Shown here piece after piece: positions 10,272-20,420 of a stretch of 64,000 bases of DNA. The position numbers and the translations under genes are program-made. A model generated the notes under the pieces. It was not told the origin of the DNA. It saw nothing but the letters and a program-made list of their open reading frames with translations, and did not search any database. This stretch comes from Liopterus haemorrhoidalis. Its lineage: Eukaryota > Arthropoda > Insecta > Coleoptera > Dytiscidae. How positions within the stretch are numbered: the first letter of the stretch is position 1; each line of letters opens with the position of its first letter. Location of the stretch: positions 1,054,001 through 1,118,000 of the forward strand of contig OZ020625.1 in NCBI GenBank assembly GCA_963971575.1. The letters are read 5' to 3'.

Positions 10272-10559
10272 TATCACCTGAAGTATCACCGTTTGAATTT
10301 TTGAACAATCCAATCGACGCTGAAGATTTTGCTTCCATTTCTTGTACGGTCTACAAGGGCGATTTTCCATTAAATATTACTTGGAAACATAATTCGCGAG
10401 TAATAAACCCTTTGGATGGAGTCTCCATCAGTAGAACTTCCAGAAGAATCAGTCAATTAAGTATTGACTCTGTCCAAGCGACTCATGCAGGAGAATACAC
10501 TTGTACAGCAAGAAATAAAGCTGGTTCCTACAGTCACACAGCTATTCTTAACGTGAACG
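10272..10559 (+). CDS. Dscam1: Dscam1 exon 9 variant v6 (alternative Ig7 domain)
   Basis: 96 codons: VSPEVSPFEFLNNPIDAEDF, YKGDFPLNITWKHNSRV, Cys25, Trp38, GEYTC with Cys78; sequon NIT 35-37. The tail GSYSHTAILNVN resembles v3. The acceptor GATTTTAG|TA has a poor pyrimidine tract of about 5 bases. A mariner ends 22 bp upstream. Donor G|GTTGGC is atypical (+3 T, +4 G). TGTAGA is at 10594-10599. The open frame extends left of the exon into mariner DNA, which is not coding. Confidence 0.92.
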
Positions 10560-10918
10560 GTTGGCTTAATATTGAACCTAGTTAGAACGAAAATGTAGAT
10601 GCCTTTAGCAAAAACACAAACTAATACTAATATTACTAAAATTTACAACATTAATATAGCCATTTTCACTTTCCAAATTAGTTTTTTACTAATCAGATTA
10701 TTGACTCAAAATTTATGCTTGTTGAAATTGAAGGTTCATTTCCAAGTAAAATATTAGTAGTTCTGTGTAATTGCCTACACTCTTTTTACCGCACAATTTT
10801 CCAAAATCTGTTATGCCTTTTCATACAGTCTTTTTGATATATCATGACTAATAATGTGAACATTAAAAAGCTACCAATTAGTTTTATTCCTAGTAGTTTA
10901 TCCTTAGTTTTATTCCAG
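10560..10918 (+). other. Intron v6-v7, no recognisable element
   Basis: 359 bp of AT-rich intron. Apart from the TGTAGA motif at 10594-10599 I see no transposon end, tandem repeat or coding potential. Confidence 0.6.
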
Positions 10919-11206
10919 TTCCTCCAGAAATATCCCCTTTCGAATTCAGTGACAACCCTGTCGATGCTGGTGATTTTGCTACAATTTCTTGTGCGGTATC
11001 TAAAGGAGATTTTCCTTTAAATATAACTTGGAGGCATAATTCTCGTGTTATAAACCCTTTGGATGGGATCACCACGTCTAGAACTTCCAAGAAAATGAGT
11101 CTACTTAGTATTGATTCTGTCCAAGCTAGTCATGCTGGGGAATATACATGTACAGCTCGGAATTTGGCTGGAGCATCGAGTCATTCAGCAATTTTAAATG
11201 TTAATG
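10919..11206 (+). CDS. Dscam1: Dscam1 exon 9 variant v7 (alternative Ig7 domain)
   Basis: 96 codons, not opening with a start codon: VPPEISPFEFSDNPVDAGDF, SKGDFPLNITWRHNSRV, then GITTSRTSKKMSLLSIDSV, GEYTC, ARNLAGASSHSAILNVN. Cys25, Trp38, Cys78; sequon NIT. It is a near relative of v3, with the same TWRHN and TTSRTS, although three other variants lie between them, so duplication was not strictly neighbour by neighbour. Acceptor TATTCCAG|TT, donor G|GTGATT; TGTAGC at 11223-11228. Confidence 0.93.
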
Positions 11207-11396
11207 GTGATTAAGAAATTATTGTAGCTTTTTATTTAACGTTTCCTGCATTCCAAAATCCTCCAAACCATATAAAGATAATAGGATCACAACGCCAGAT
11301 CCATTAGTCGGAATATTCTTCGTCTTCTGTACTGTAGGAAGCTATATGATGAGATATTAAGCTTAGGCTACATTAATGAACCGAGTCTGTAATCTA

Positions 11397-12664
11397 AAGG
11401 GTGATCCAAATTGGATTCCGGGATTTGAATTGCGTGCCATTTTCGTTCAGTGAATGTTGGAAGTTTGCATTTTTACAGTTGGTATCTAAACACATTGCAA
11501 ATTAATCATGGCGCCGTATACTGTTCAGCAACGCAGAAATATCGTGTAAGTTTATTATGCAAACAGGCGATCAGTTACGATTACGCGAAGAAAACTTCGA
11601 CCACCTTTTGGACGGAATAATGTTCCAAGTGAGCGTACAATACGTGAAATACTGCAAAAATTTTAAACAAGTGGTATGCTTGTACACCAAGAGTTCGCTA
11701 TCAACGTAGAGGTCGTTCAGGTGAAAATATTGCTCGTATACGTGATAGTTTGCAAGAAGAACCAATCATGTCAATCCGTCACCGTTCACAGCAATTGAAT
11801 CTTTCATATGGCACAACGAATTTTAAAAAAGACCTGCATTTAAAGGCGTTTAAAATTCAACTGACGCAAGAACTGAAAGCAGCGGACCACCAGAAACGCC
11901 GTACATTTGTGAACTGGGTTTTAGAAAACACAGAAGTTGATGCTGATTTGAAAAAAATCATATGTAGCGATGAAGCTCATTTTATTTTGAATGTTGTTAA
12001 TCGCCAAAATTGTCGCATCTGGGGTAGTGAAAATTCACATGATATTCAAGAAAAACCAATGCATCAACAAAAATGCATTGCATGCATGCAAATGCATGCT
12101 GTTCGGTGTACATTATGGGCTGGAGGAATCATTGGTCCGTACTTTTTTGAGGACGAAACTGGTAACGCTGTTACTGTCAATGGTGTACGCTATCGGGAGA
12201 TGCTAAACAATTTTTTTTTTCAATGAAACCAACGGTTTGAACTTAAATGACATGTGGTTTCAACAGGATGGAGCTCACAGCATATGAAACACTCACTTCA
12301 AACCAAATTTCTTGGTAATGTTGTCTCTCAGAGGGGCGAAATCAATTGGCCAGCAAGGTCTTGCGATCTAACCCCATTAGACTTTTTTCTCTGGGGCTAT
12401 TTGAAGGAAAGGGTCTATATTAACAAGCTTGCTACGATTCCAGAGAACATCAGACGTGCAATTGCTGAAATCGAACCGCATTTATTGGAAACGATTACGA
12501 AAAACTTTGCTAAAAGAATGGTATCATGTCAGCAGAGTCATGCTTTTGGCCGACATCATATTTCATAAATAATTGCCAAGTCTGTACTTTACGCTAATAA
12601 CAATAAAATTCGGATTGTGTTTTATTCAAAAAACAAATCCTAGAGTTCAAATTGGATCACCCTT
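11397..12664 (+). mobile_element. Tc3-like transposon, full length but decayed
   Basis: 1268 bp with ends AAGGGTGATCCAAATTGG and the complement of CAAATTGGATCACCCTT, flanked by TA at 11395-11396 and 12665-12666. Same orientation as Dscam1, in the v7-v8 intron. A diverged and deleted copy of this family is at 14563-15977. Confidence 0.9.
11508..12568 (+). pseudogene. Tc3-like transposase pseudogene
   Basis: Starts MAPYTVQQRRNIV, with an in-frame stop at codon 14, then VYYANRRSVTITRRKLRPPF (HTH region). Later blocks: QELKAADHQKRRTFVNWVLE, the first aspartate in IICSDEAHFILN, then NRQNCRIWGS, GGIIGPYFFEDETGNAVTVN, WFQQDGA with the second aspartate, and SCDLTPLDFFLWGYLKERVY with the third. Spacing between the last two is near 37-41 residues, so DD37D/DD41D rather than DD34D. 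At least three frame breaks are present. Confidence 0.85.
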
Positions 12665-12846
12665 TAAAATCTGTTCATGATAACATATTGTTTGATGGCA
12701 TTAGAGACCCAAGTTAAAAACATTTTTCAACATTATATCCACGAATTTTTGCCATTTTGTTGGCGTATACTTTCACTTAAAACAAATTACTTTTTTTACA
12801 CACCTAAACTTAAAACCTGTCTAATTTTTCAAATTTTGTATTACAG

Positions 12847-13134
12847 TCCCCCCACAGATTTCTCCTTTCGAATTTTCGGAAGAATCTATCAATGCTGAAG
12901 ACTATACATTGGTAACTTGTTCGGTATTTAAAGGAGATTTTCCTATTGAAATAAATTGGACTCATAATACCCGAAAAATTGATCCTTTGGATGGGATAAC
13001 GATTTCTAGGACATCTAAAAGGAGTAGTCAACTAAGCATAGATTCAGCTTCAGCAAGTCATGCTGGTATTTATACCTGTACGGCGAAAAACTCAGCTGGA
13101 GATGCTAGTTATTCTGCTACGTTAAATGTTAATG
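12847..13134 (+). CDS. Dscam1: Dscam1 exon 9 variant v8 (alternative Ig7 domain)
   Basis: 96 codons: VPPQISPFEFSEESINAEDY, FKGDFPIEINWTHNTRKI, Cys25, Trp38, Cys78. The sequon NWT (37-39) spans the core tryptophan, unlike the NIT of v3-v7. The core reads SKRSSQLSIDSASASHAG, a change from the QAS block of its group. Ends GIYTC..NVN. Acceptor GTATTACAG|TC with a good pyrimidine run upstream, donor G|GTGATT. Confidence 0.93.
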
Positions 13135-13187
13135 GTGATTTATAAAAAATATTAATTAATATATTTACACAATAATAATAATTGTAT

Positions 13188-13639
13188 TGGTGAAAGAGAA
13201 CTGTTTTGCATGTGAAACCGTTTTTTCTTGATTACTACACTCAATCGATCCAATAATGCCACGTAGTATTCGCTATTGATAGTTTTACCTTTAAGATAGT
13301 CGATAAACAAAATACCATGCGGGTTCCAAAATACGGATGGCATAACCTTGCTGACTTTTGAGTTTTTGGTCGCTTTGGACTTTCACCGTCTGCTGTCCAC
13401 TCAGCTGACGATCTTTTTGATTCAGGTGTGTAGTGGATCAATTTTTCATCCATTGTCACGTACCGACGCAAGAAATCCTTTTTATCTCGCTTGAACAGCT
13501 CCAAACAATCTGAATCGTCGACGTATTGTTGTTTTTGGTTCGATGTAAGCGAACATGGCACCCACTTCGAAAGCAATTTACGCATGCTCAAATTTTCGTG
13601 TAAAATTGTAAACATACTACCTTCTGATATCTTTAAGGT
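13188..13639 (-). pseudogene. Internal mariner transposase fragment
   Basis: Same family as element 3: minus strand reads FTILHENLSMRKLLSKWVPC, DKKDFLRRYVTMDEKLIHYT (here the usual DETW is DEKL, so the catalytic region is damaged), PESKRSSAEWTADGESPKRP, and a shifted remainder. Both element ends are missing, so it is a dead fragment in the v8-v9 intron. Confidence 0.8.
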
Positions 13640-13771
13640 GTAGGGTAGTATTTGATCAACTATTTGATTTTAGGCGTCTTGTCTAACTCCGCGTTTGGTA
13701 TAATTTTGTCGATTCTTACATTCACAGTTATTTTACTAGCTAATCTATTATTTGTGTTGGATAATTTGTAG

Positions 13772-14059
13772 TTCCTCCACAAATTTTGTCATTCGATTTC
13801 GGAGCAGAATCTATCAACGCCGAGGAATATACTTCTTTAATGTGTTCGGTTGTAAAAGGAGATCTTCCAATAGAAATTTCATGGAAGCATAATGGATATA
13901 ACATCACCCCAGTGGAAGGGATTACCATATCCAGAACTTCCAAACGCAACAGCCAACTTAGTATTGATTCTGTCCAAGCTAGTCATAGTGGAGAATATAT
14001 ATGTATTGCTAAAAACAAAGCAGGAGAAAATAAATATTCAGCAACATTAAATGTTAATG
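13772..14059 (+). CDS. Dscam1: Dscam1 exon 9 variant v9 (alternative Ig7 domain)
   Basis: 96 codons: VPPQILSFDFGAESINAEEY, VVKGDLPIEISWKHNGYNIT, Cys25, Trp38, GEYIC with Cys78. The sequon NIT lies in the C-C' turn (44-46), a position shared only with v10. GITISRTSKRNSQLSID is identical in v10. Acceptor AATTTGTAG|TT; donor G|GTGTGC. The next variant begins after 60 nt. Confidence 0.93.
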
Positions 14060-14119
14060 GTGTGCTAGTAGCCTTAGTTGCTAAATTAAAATAGTTTTTT
14101 TCTGGTTTTGTCTATCCAG
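14060..14119 (+). other. 60-nt intron between v9 and v10
   Basis: The second very short spacer in the cluster; it contains an in-frame TAG for v9 read-through and a T-rich acceptor ending TATCCAG. The two exons it separates are close sister copies. Confidence 0.9.
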
Positions 14120-14407
14120 TTCCTCCCCAAATTTCACCTTTTGAATTCAGTGAAGATACCGTCGATGCTGATGGATATGCTTCGGTGACTTGTATCGTAT
14201 CCAAAGGAGATTTTCCATTGGATATCTCTTGGAAACATAATGGATATAATATCACTCCAGTAGAGGGTATAACTATATCCAGAACCTCTAAACGAAACAG
14301 CCAACTTAGTATTGATTCGGTACAAGCAAGCCATTCTGGAGAATATATATGTCTCGCTAAAAACAAAGCAGGAGATACTACTTATTCGGCAGTTCTTAAT
14401 GTTAATG
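14120..14407 (+). CDS. Dscam1: Dscam1 exon 9 variant v10 (alternative Ig7 domain)
   Basis: 96 codons: VPPQISPFEFSEDTVDADGY, SKGDFPLDISWKHNGYNIT, GEYICLAKNKAGDTTYSAV, LNVN; Cys25, Trp38, Cys78; sequon NIT at 44-46. Sister of v9, mostly differing in the A-B strands. Donor G|GTCATT has C at +3, the only such case in the array and a weak site. It is the last member of the SQLSIDSVQASH group. Confidence 0.93.
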
Positions 14408-14562
14408 GTCATTATTTATATTTATTTATTTATTTATTTTTGTTTACACAACACCAATTTTTTAACCTCAAATAATCCAATTTCATTCCAGATAGAACAT
14501 GACGATCATTGTCTAAATTTTTATAAACATAGTCTAAAATTTTTAATAGTGCTGTAGTTGTA

Positions 14563-15977
14563 AAGGCTGATCCAAATTGGACGGGATTTGTATTACGCGC
14601 CATTTTCGTTCAGTTAATGTTGGAAGTTTGCATTTTTACAGTTGGTATCTAAACACATTGCAAATTCATCATGGCGCTGTATACTGTGCAGCAACGTATA
14701 AATATCGTGCAAGTTTATTATGAAAACAAGCGATCAGTTACGATTACGCGAAGAAAACTTCGACCACTCGGTAACGCTGTTATTGTCAATGGTGTACATC
14801 GGGAGATGCTAAACAACTTATTTTTCAATGAAACCAATGATTTAAACTTAAATGACATGTGGTTTCAACTAGAGATGGGAATTTCGGCTCAGTTTGCGGA
14901 ACCGGATCAGTGGATGTCGTTCAGTTTGTTGAGCCGGTTCATTGATCCGGCTCAATGATCCGGTTAAGTAAACATGTTTCCGAGACACAGGTCGGTCGTT
15001 AGTTCGTAGGTAGAACGGCTCTTGCTTAGAGCCGGTTCTTGCAATATATGAACTGTAAACATGATCCCGAGACACAGGTCAGTCAGTTATCGGTCGTTCG
15101 CTCGTAGGTAGAACGTCGCTTAACCCCGGCTCTTATCTAACATTTTTGAAACAAAGAATTCACTTTATATAGCTACTGTATTTTAAACCCGATGTGTTAA
15201 GTTTATGGCAATGTTTATTGCCCTTATAAATCGGACATCTGGGATTTGGGCAATATTTTTAATATTTTTATATAGTATGGTTGTAAGAAAATACAGACTA
15301 AGCCTATTAGTTTCAAATAAACTGCCCTACAAATTGATGACAAAATACACTTTATGATAATACATTACAAGCCGAGTTCTCGCGAAGTTCAACATGACAT
15401 CGATCCAGATCCGGATCACTCCGGTCACTGCTCACAATCGCCCGACCAATCGTATCCTTAAAACTTGAAACTATACAGTGAGCTGTGAGCCGGCTCATTT
15501 CAATTTGGTGAACCGTGTCACTTCGGTCAGTGTACTGAGCCGGCTCAGTAAGCCGGTTCATTCATGAACGACCCATCTCTAGTTTCAACAGGATGGAGCC
15601 ACATGTCAGACAACACGTGAAACACTCACTTCAAACCAAATTTCCTGGTCATGTTGTCTCAGAGGGGCGACATCAATTGGCCAGCGAGGTCTTGCGATCT
15701 AACCCCATTAGACTTTTTTCTCTGGGGCTATTTGAAGGAAATATGTCAACAAGCGTACGATTCCAGAACTAAAAGAGAACATCAGACGTGCAATTGCTGA
15801 AATCGAACCGCATTGGAAACGATTACGGAAAACTTCGCTAAAAGAATGGTATCATGTCAGCGGAGTCGTGGAGGGCATTTGACCATCATATTTCATAAAT
15901 AATTGCCAAGTCTGTACGCTAATAACAATAAAATTCGGATATTTCCAATATGTTGTGGTTTATTCAAAAAACAAATC
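14563..15977 (+). mobile_element. Tc3-like transposon, internally deleted copy, split by a hAT MITE
   Basis: Left end AAGGCTGATCCAAATTGG after TA; coding remnant MALYTVQQRINIVQVYYENK joins directly to GNAVIVNG, so about 560 bp of the transposase middle is gone compared with the 11.4-12.7 kb copy. After the hAT insertion (14870-15581) it resumes with TTTCAACAGGATGG and SCDLTPLDFFLWG. The right inverted repeat is missing. It lies in the v10-v11 intron. Confidence 0.83.
14870..15581. mobile_element. hAT MITE with 8-bp target duplication GTTTCAAC
   Basis: Ends TAGAGATGGGA and ACCCATCTCTA are flanked by GTTTCAAC at 14862-14869 and 15582-15589; the ends resemble the common hAT terminus CAGAGATGGG. 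Subterminal regions are rich in repeated GAGCCGGTTC / GGCTCAGT words in both orientations, typical of transposase-binding subterminal repeats. No hAT coding sequence is seen. Confidence 0.88.
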
Positions 15978-16082
15978 GTTGCTCTAGAAAATCGCGCATT
16001 TCAAAAAACGCCACTAAGACAACACGTTGCACATTTTTAAAAATCAGACAGTATAAGGTTTTTAGTTGGTTTAATTTTTTAG

Positions 16083-16370
16083 TTCCACCTCAAATTACTC
16101 CATTTTCATTTGGAGATGATCCATTGGATGCTGGAGAAACAGCTTCTGTTCAATGTGTAATATCAAAAGGAGATTCACCAGTCGATATCCAGTGGTATTT
16201 AAATGGTCACAAAATTGGTTCCAACGAAGGAATAAATGTTATGAAAATGTCTAAACGAATTAACGCAGTTAGTATAGAGCATGTTTTGGAAGAACATGTT
16301 GGAAACTATACTTGCCAGGCCAAAAACAGGGCCGGATTAGCTGAATTTACAGCTTTTTTGAGTGTCAATG
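16083..16370 (+). CDS. Dscam1: Dscam1 exon 9 variant v11 (alternative Ig7 domain)
   Basis: 96 codons: VPPQITPFSFGDDPLDAGET, ISKGDSPVDIQWYLNGHKIG, Cys25, Trp38, EEHVGNYTC with Cys78. First of the group with MSKRI and SIE cores. The sequon NYT is in the F strand, as in v13 and v15-v21. Tail LAEFTAFLSVN has Ser where others have Asn/Lys/Ile. Acceptor TTTTTTAG|TT, donor G|GTATTT; TGTAGA at 16433-16438. The 133-bp intron to v12 is short. Confidence 0.93.
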
Positions 16371-16503
16371 GTATTTTAGAAATGTTGTTAAAAACTCATC
16401 AAATGGTCTAGCAATAGTGGACATATAATCCTTGTAGATTTTAATGCCTTGGAATTTTATTTTAATTTTCTGCACCTTTTAGTTTTTTATGTCTTGTTCC
16501 CAG

Positions 16504-16791
16504 TTCCTCCCCAAATTCAACCTTTCGATTTTGGTGACGATGTCATCAATTCTGGAGAAATGGCAACATTGACCTGTTCGGTAACTAAAGGGGATTTTCC
16601 AATAGACATTATATGGACATTAAATGGAAAAAATATTAATCCAATCGATGGAATTACTATCGCGAAAATATCCAAAAGAATGAGTTCTTTAAGTATTGAA
16701 TCAGCTCATGATTTCCACGCTGGAGAATATAGTTGTACAGCTAAAAACAAAGCTGGACAAGTTAGCCATTCGGCTAGTTTGAAAATTAATG
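16504..16791 (+). CDS. Dscam1: Dscam1 exon 9 variant v12 (alternative Ig7 domain)
   Basis: 96 codons: VPPQIQPFDFGDDVINSGEM, TKGDFPIDIIWTLNGKNI, ISKRMSSLSIESAHDFHAG, EYSC, tail SASLKIN. Cys25, Trp38, Cys78; no sequon. DFGD.VINSGEMAT is shared with v13, and the EYSC ending is unique. Donor G|GTTAAT makes an in-frame TAA directly after the exon. TGTAGT at 16814-16819. Confidence 0.93.
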
Positions 16792-16944
16792 GTTAATATG
16801 CATAATAGGCTAGTGTAGTTTGAGTTATCCCAATCCTTAATACCTTGTAAACCAGAGAACTAAAATGGCAGACAAGTTCTGCTTCTTTTTAATATAATAT
16901 AATAACTTTATTTCCGAATCTAAGTTAACTAGAAGACAATAGGT

Positions 16945-17901
16945 TAGGGTGACCATTCGTCCCGCATTTTAACATTTTGTCCCGCATTGAGATGCGTTCC
17001 GCAAAATTTCCGCATTTTAACATTATGTCCCGCCATTTGGATTTGGGAGGTGAGGACCTTTTTTTTTGCTCTTCGCTTGAATTTGGGTGGTGGAGACCTT
17101 TTTTTTGCTCTTCACTTGGATATTGGGAGATGAGGACCTTTTTTTTGCTCTTCACTTGGATTTTGGGAGATGAGGACCTTTTTTTTTCTCTTCACTTGGA
17201 TTTGGGAGGAGAAGACTTTTTTTTTGCTCTTCACTTGGATTTTGGGAGATGAGGACCTTTTTTTTTCTCTTCGCTTGGATTTGGGAGGAGAAGACTTTTT
17301 TTTTGCTCCTCACTTGGATTTTGGGAGATGAGGACCTTTTTTTTGCTCTTCACTTGGATTTGGGAGGAGAAGAAGACCTTTTTTTTGCTCTTCACTTGGA
17401 TTTTGGGAGATGAGGACCTTTTTTTGCTCTTCACTTGGATTTGGGAGGTGAAGACCTTTTTTTTGCTCTTCACTTGGATTTGGGAAGTGAGGACATTTTT
17501 TTTTGCTCTTCGCTTGGATTTGGGAGGAGAAGACTTTTTTTTTGCTCTTCACTTGGATTTTGGGAGATGAGGACCTTTTTTTTGCTCTTCACTTGGATTT
17601 GGGAGATGAGGACCTTTTTTTTCTCTTCGCTTTGATTTGGGAGGTGAAGACCTTTTTTTTTGCTCTTCACTTGGATTTTGGGAGATGAGGACCTTTTTTA
17701 TTGCTCTTCACTTGGATTTGGGAGGTGAAGACCTTTTTTTTTGCTCTTCACTTGGGTTTTGGGAGATCAGGACCTATTTTTTGCTCTTCACTTGGATTTG
17801 GGAGGTGAGGACCTTTTTTAGCTCTTTACTTGGATTTGGGAGATGAGGACCTTTTTTTTTGCTCCGTCTCGCATTGCCTTCTTAAGAAAATGGTCACCCT
17901 A
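16945..17901. mobile_element. hAT-type element filled by a minisatellite
   Basis: Ends TAGGGTGACCA and TGGTCACCCTA are perfect inverted repeats flanked by the 8-bp duplication CAATAGGT (16937-16944 and 17902-17909). Almost the whole interior is the tandem array at 17035-17870. Relatives of its end sequence (TATGGTCACCGTA, TTCGGGA) occur next to the array at 48.5-50.1 kb. Confidence 0.85.
17035..17870 (+). repeat. Minisatellite, about 39-bp unit, about 21 copies
   Basis: Unit approximates CTTCACTTGGATTTGGGAGG followed by TGAGGACCTTTTTTTTGCTC, with TGGATTTTGGGAGATGAGG as a common alternate. T-run length varies from 5 to 9. Because 39 is a multiple of three, open frames run through it on both strands, but they change frame with the T-run and are not genes. 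Single related units (GAAGTGAGGACCTTTTTTT) are near 33.9 and 38.8 kb. Confidence 0.9.
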
Positions 17902-17962
17902 CAATAGGTGTTTTATTAAAATCCGTCTTCATTTTTGATGTATTGTTTCATCTTTTCTTCAG

Positions 17963-18250
17963 TTCCTCCTCAAATATTGCCATTCGATTTTGGTGACGAA
18001 GTTATCAATTCTGGTGAAATGGCTACGATTCAGTGTGCTGTTACTAAAGGCGATTATCCTTTAAATATTTCTTGGAGTTTAAACGAAAAAACTATAAATC
18101 CAAATGATGGGATTATGATTGCCAAAATGTCTAAACGAATTAGTTCTATAAGTATAGAGAATGCTCAAGAACACCATGTTGGAAATTATACCTGTACTGC
18201 TAAAAACAAGGCTGGTGAAAGCCGACATACAGCGACTTTAAAAATAAACG
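17963..18250 (+). CDS. Dscam1: Dscam1 exon 9 variant v13 (alternative Ig7 domain)
   Basis: 96 codons: VPPQILPFDFGDEVINSGEM, TKGDYPLNISWSLNEKTI, MSKRISSISIENAQEHHVG, NYTC, tail TATLKIN. Cys25, Trp38, Cys78; sequons NIS and NYT. Sister of v12. Acceptor TTTTCTTCAG|TT is one of the best in the array, donor G|GTGAAC. The intron starts with ATGTGTAGA at 18261-18269, which can pair with UCUACGUGU at 60958-60966. Confidence 0.93.
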
Positions 18251-18657
18251 GTGAACTTTAATGTGTAGACTTGTTGACACAAAAAAACGGACACTTACAA
18301 AAGTTTTTTGTGATATCATACTGGCAGAATTTCGTTCTCCAGGTCTTCTACAAATGCGATCACGTCTGGTTGTAAGATAAACTCCACGACTCATTTGTAA
18401 ATAAAATTGAAACCCACTCATTGACTCCGATTTTGAGCAAAAGGCGTCCTACTCGATGAGCTTGAAGCAGTTTCGGTTCTATTGTTCTCCTGGATTACAG
18501 TTCAGCTTTTTTAACTGTAATTACTGCAGCTTTTACTCTTCTACTTGCATTGAACTCTGCCATTTATCAGGAAGAGAAAATATTCCCGATTTATAAAATT
18601 CCTGATTTTTTTAAACAATAAATTGTCCAAGGCTCATTTTTAACATGTTTCATATCT

Positions 18658-18793
18658 CTAATGTCGGGTTGCTAACGTAAGAATTTTCTCTAACTCAAGT
18701 TAAAATCAATTGTTTTTGAATGCTACAACATACAAAAACAAATGATTTTAACTCGAGTTAAGGATAATTCTTACTTTAGCAACCGGCCATTAG
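18658..18793. mobile_element. Hairpin MITE, 136 bp
   Basis: A nearly complete inverted repeat: CTAATGTCGGGTTGCTAACG and TAACTCAAGTTAAAATCA on the left find their complements on the right, leaving a loop of about 20 nt around GCTACAACATAC. There is no coding capacity. Confidence 0.8.
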
Positions 18794-18794
18794 T

Positions 18795-19121
18795 GTCTTG
18801 TTTCTTAAAAAGTGTTCCAGTGACCGAAATAAGTGATAGTCGGAGGGTGAAATGTCTGGTGAGTAGGATGGGTGTGTTAGAACCTCCCAATCAAGCTCGT
18901 TATTTTTTTCACATGTCTTTTTTAGATGAATGAGGCCAGGCATTGTCGCCTTGAAGAATAACTCTTCTATTCACAATTTCTGGCCGATTTCTGGTCAAGT
19001 TCTGATTCAGTCGGTCCAATTGTTCACAGTAGAGATCAGAATTAACACTTTGCCCCGGTTTTAACATCTCATAATAAATTATTCTTTTATTGGGCCTTCC
19101 AGATCGAAGTTCATCAAGCAT
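18795..19121 (-). pseudogene. Mariner transposase C-terminal remnant
   Basis: Minus strand: MLDELRSGRPNKRIIYYEML, KPGQSVNSDLYCEQLDRLNQ, RPEIVNRRVILQGDNAWPHS. This is the mariner central region up to the second catalytic aspartate, here in GDNAWPH (usually HDNARPH). The following PHPPYSPD block is frameshifted. Neither terminal repeat is seen. It belongs to a different mariner subgroup from element 3. Confidence 0.75.
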
Positions 19122-19247
19122 AAATTTACTGATTTAAATTTTTTAAACCACTGTTAACATGTACATACACTTAGTTTATCACCATAAACAGTGCAAATGT
19201 TTTATGTAGCAACTGTAGCAGATTTTATGGCACTCATATAACATTAA

Positions 19248-19506
19248 GGCCCGGTTTTTCCACCTTCAGATAAAGTTCCAGGTAACTATCTGACAGATAA
19301 GGTTATTTGTAACTTCATCTGCTGAGTAAATGTCATCCCTTCTTTCTATACAAATGTATCTATCGGATAGTTATCTAACAGATAATGAGACTGACGCATT
19401 GGATTCACTGACTGGTATTGACATTTATTCAGCAGATGAAGTTAAAAATAACCTTATCTGTCAGATAGTTACCTGGGACTTTATCTGAAGGTGGAAAGAC
19501 CGGGCC
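19248..19506. mobile_element. MITE with TAA target duplication and an identifiable empty site
   Basis: Long inverted repeats (GGCCCGGT.TTTCCACCTTC at the left, the complement at the right; AGATAAGGTTATTT further in) flanked by TAA at 19245-19247 and 19507-19509. It is inserted in a dispersed repeat whose other copy at about 28917-28935 reads straight through ACATTAAACTG, i.e. the empty site. PIF/Harbinger-type by duplication size. Confidence 0.85.
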
Positions 19507-19509
19507 TAA

Positions 19510-20135
19510 ACAGCATAAAAAATATTTTGATGAAAATTCTTCCGCCATTTTAAAATGCAAGGGTTTAAAATGAAACGAAAACAATAATTAGGTACTCAAG
19601 AGTACAGAGTTTAATCAAAATGCAGAAGACGTCTGTTTAATTCAGCGAATAAGTCATGACTAGTTCGCATACTGCACTAAAAACGAAAAACTTTACGGTA
19701 CACCTAATATAAGTTGTCCATCGTAATCTGAGCCAAAAGCCATATCTCTAAATGCGCGGGTTAATAGGCTCCGCCCTTACTATTAGGTATTGGACGTTGG
19801 GGCAATTATATACTAAGTAATAAATACAGTGTCGTCCGACGGTTTATTTAGTTGTATGTACAATTCTAGTCGATTCACTATGAGTACGAACACCACTGAG
19901 TCTCCCGGTTCAAAACGACGGCCTGTAGAGAGTGGGAGTGTCCACCCATCTAACACCAAAAAGATCTTATGTTGGACAATTTATACATATTTAATTAAAT
20001 TTTACAATTCAAAAATCATAATTTATAACAAAAGTGTCCGTTTTTTTGTTGTCGACGTATAAAACTGACGTAGATTATTGTATTTATTTAGTTTCCAACC
20101 TTTTCCTTAAAACCAACATCCTCTTTTTGCCGCAG
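19510..20135 (+). other. Intron with dispersed repeat shared with 28.9-29.1 kb
   Basis: 19515-19710 matches 28930-29100 (GAAACGAAAACAATAATTAG, GACTAGTTCGCATACTGCAC, GGTACACCTAATA). The remaining sequence up to the v14 acceptor has no feature that I recognise; small open frames here look accidental. Confidence 0.55.
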
Positions 20136-20420
20136 TTAAACCATATATAACACCGTTTTCCTTCGATGACGAAGCAAACACTGGAGACAGTCTACAATTG
20201 AATTGTCACATAAGTAAAGGTGATATCCCCATGAACATAACATGGGCACATGATAGTTCTCGTATTGCTGCCCATACTGGGGTTTCTATTGTGCCTTTTG
20301 GTCAGAGGACCAGTCTACTTACTATAAGTTCTGTAGCCGCAGAACATGCAGGATTATACACCTGTAAAGCACAAAATTCGGCTGGTTATACAGAACATTC
20401 TACAGAATTATTTGTTAATG
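20136..20420 (+). CDS. Dscam1: Dscam1 exon 9 variant v14 (alternative Ig7 domain)
   Basis: 95 codons, one fewer than most because the A-B loop is shorter: VKPYITPFSFDDEANTGDSL, Cys24, SKGDIPMNITWAHDSSRI with Trp37, then FGQRTSLLTISSVAAEHAG, LYTC with Cys77, tail STELFVN. Sequon NIT. It is a singleton without a close sister, bridging the KGD group and the later FVN/IVN-tail groups. Acceptor TTTTTGCCGCAG|TT, donor G|GTTAGG giving an immediate in-frame TAG. Confidence 0.93.

Noticed and set aside
11750..12226. Intact host gene on + strand
   Set aside because: It is the middle of a Tc3-like transposase with frame breaks on both sides, bounded by TA-flanked inverted repeats.
17035..17870. Several overlapping open frames rich in Phe/Leu or Lys/Ser
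   Set aside because: They are products of a 39-bp tandem repeat with variable T runs inside a hAT element.
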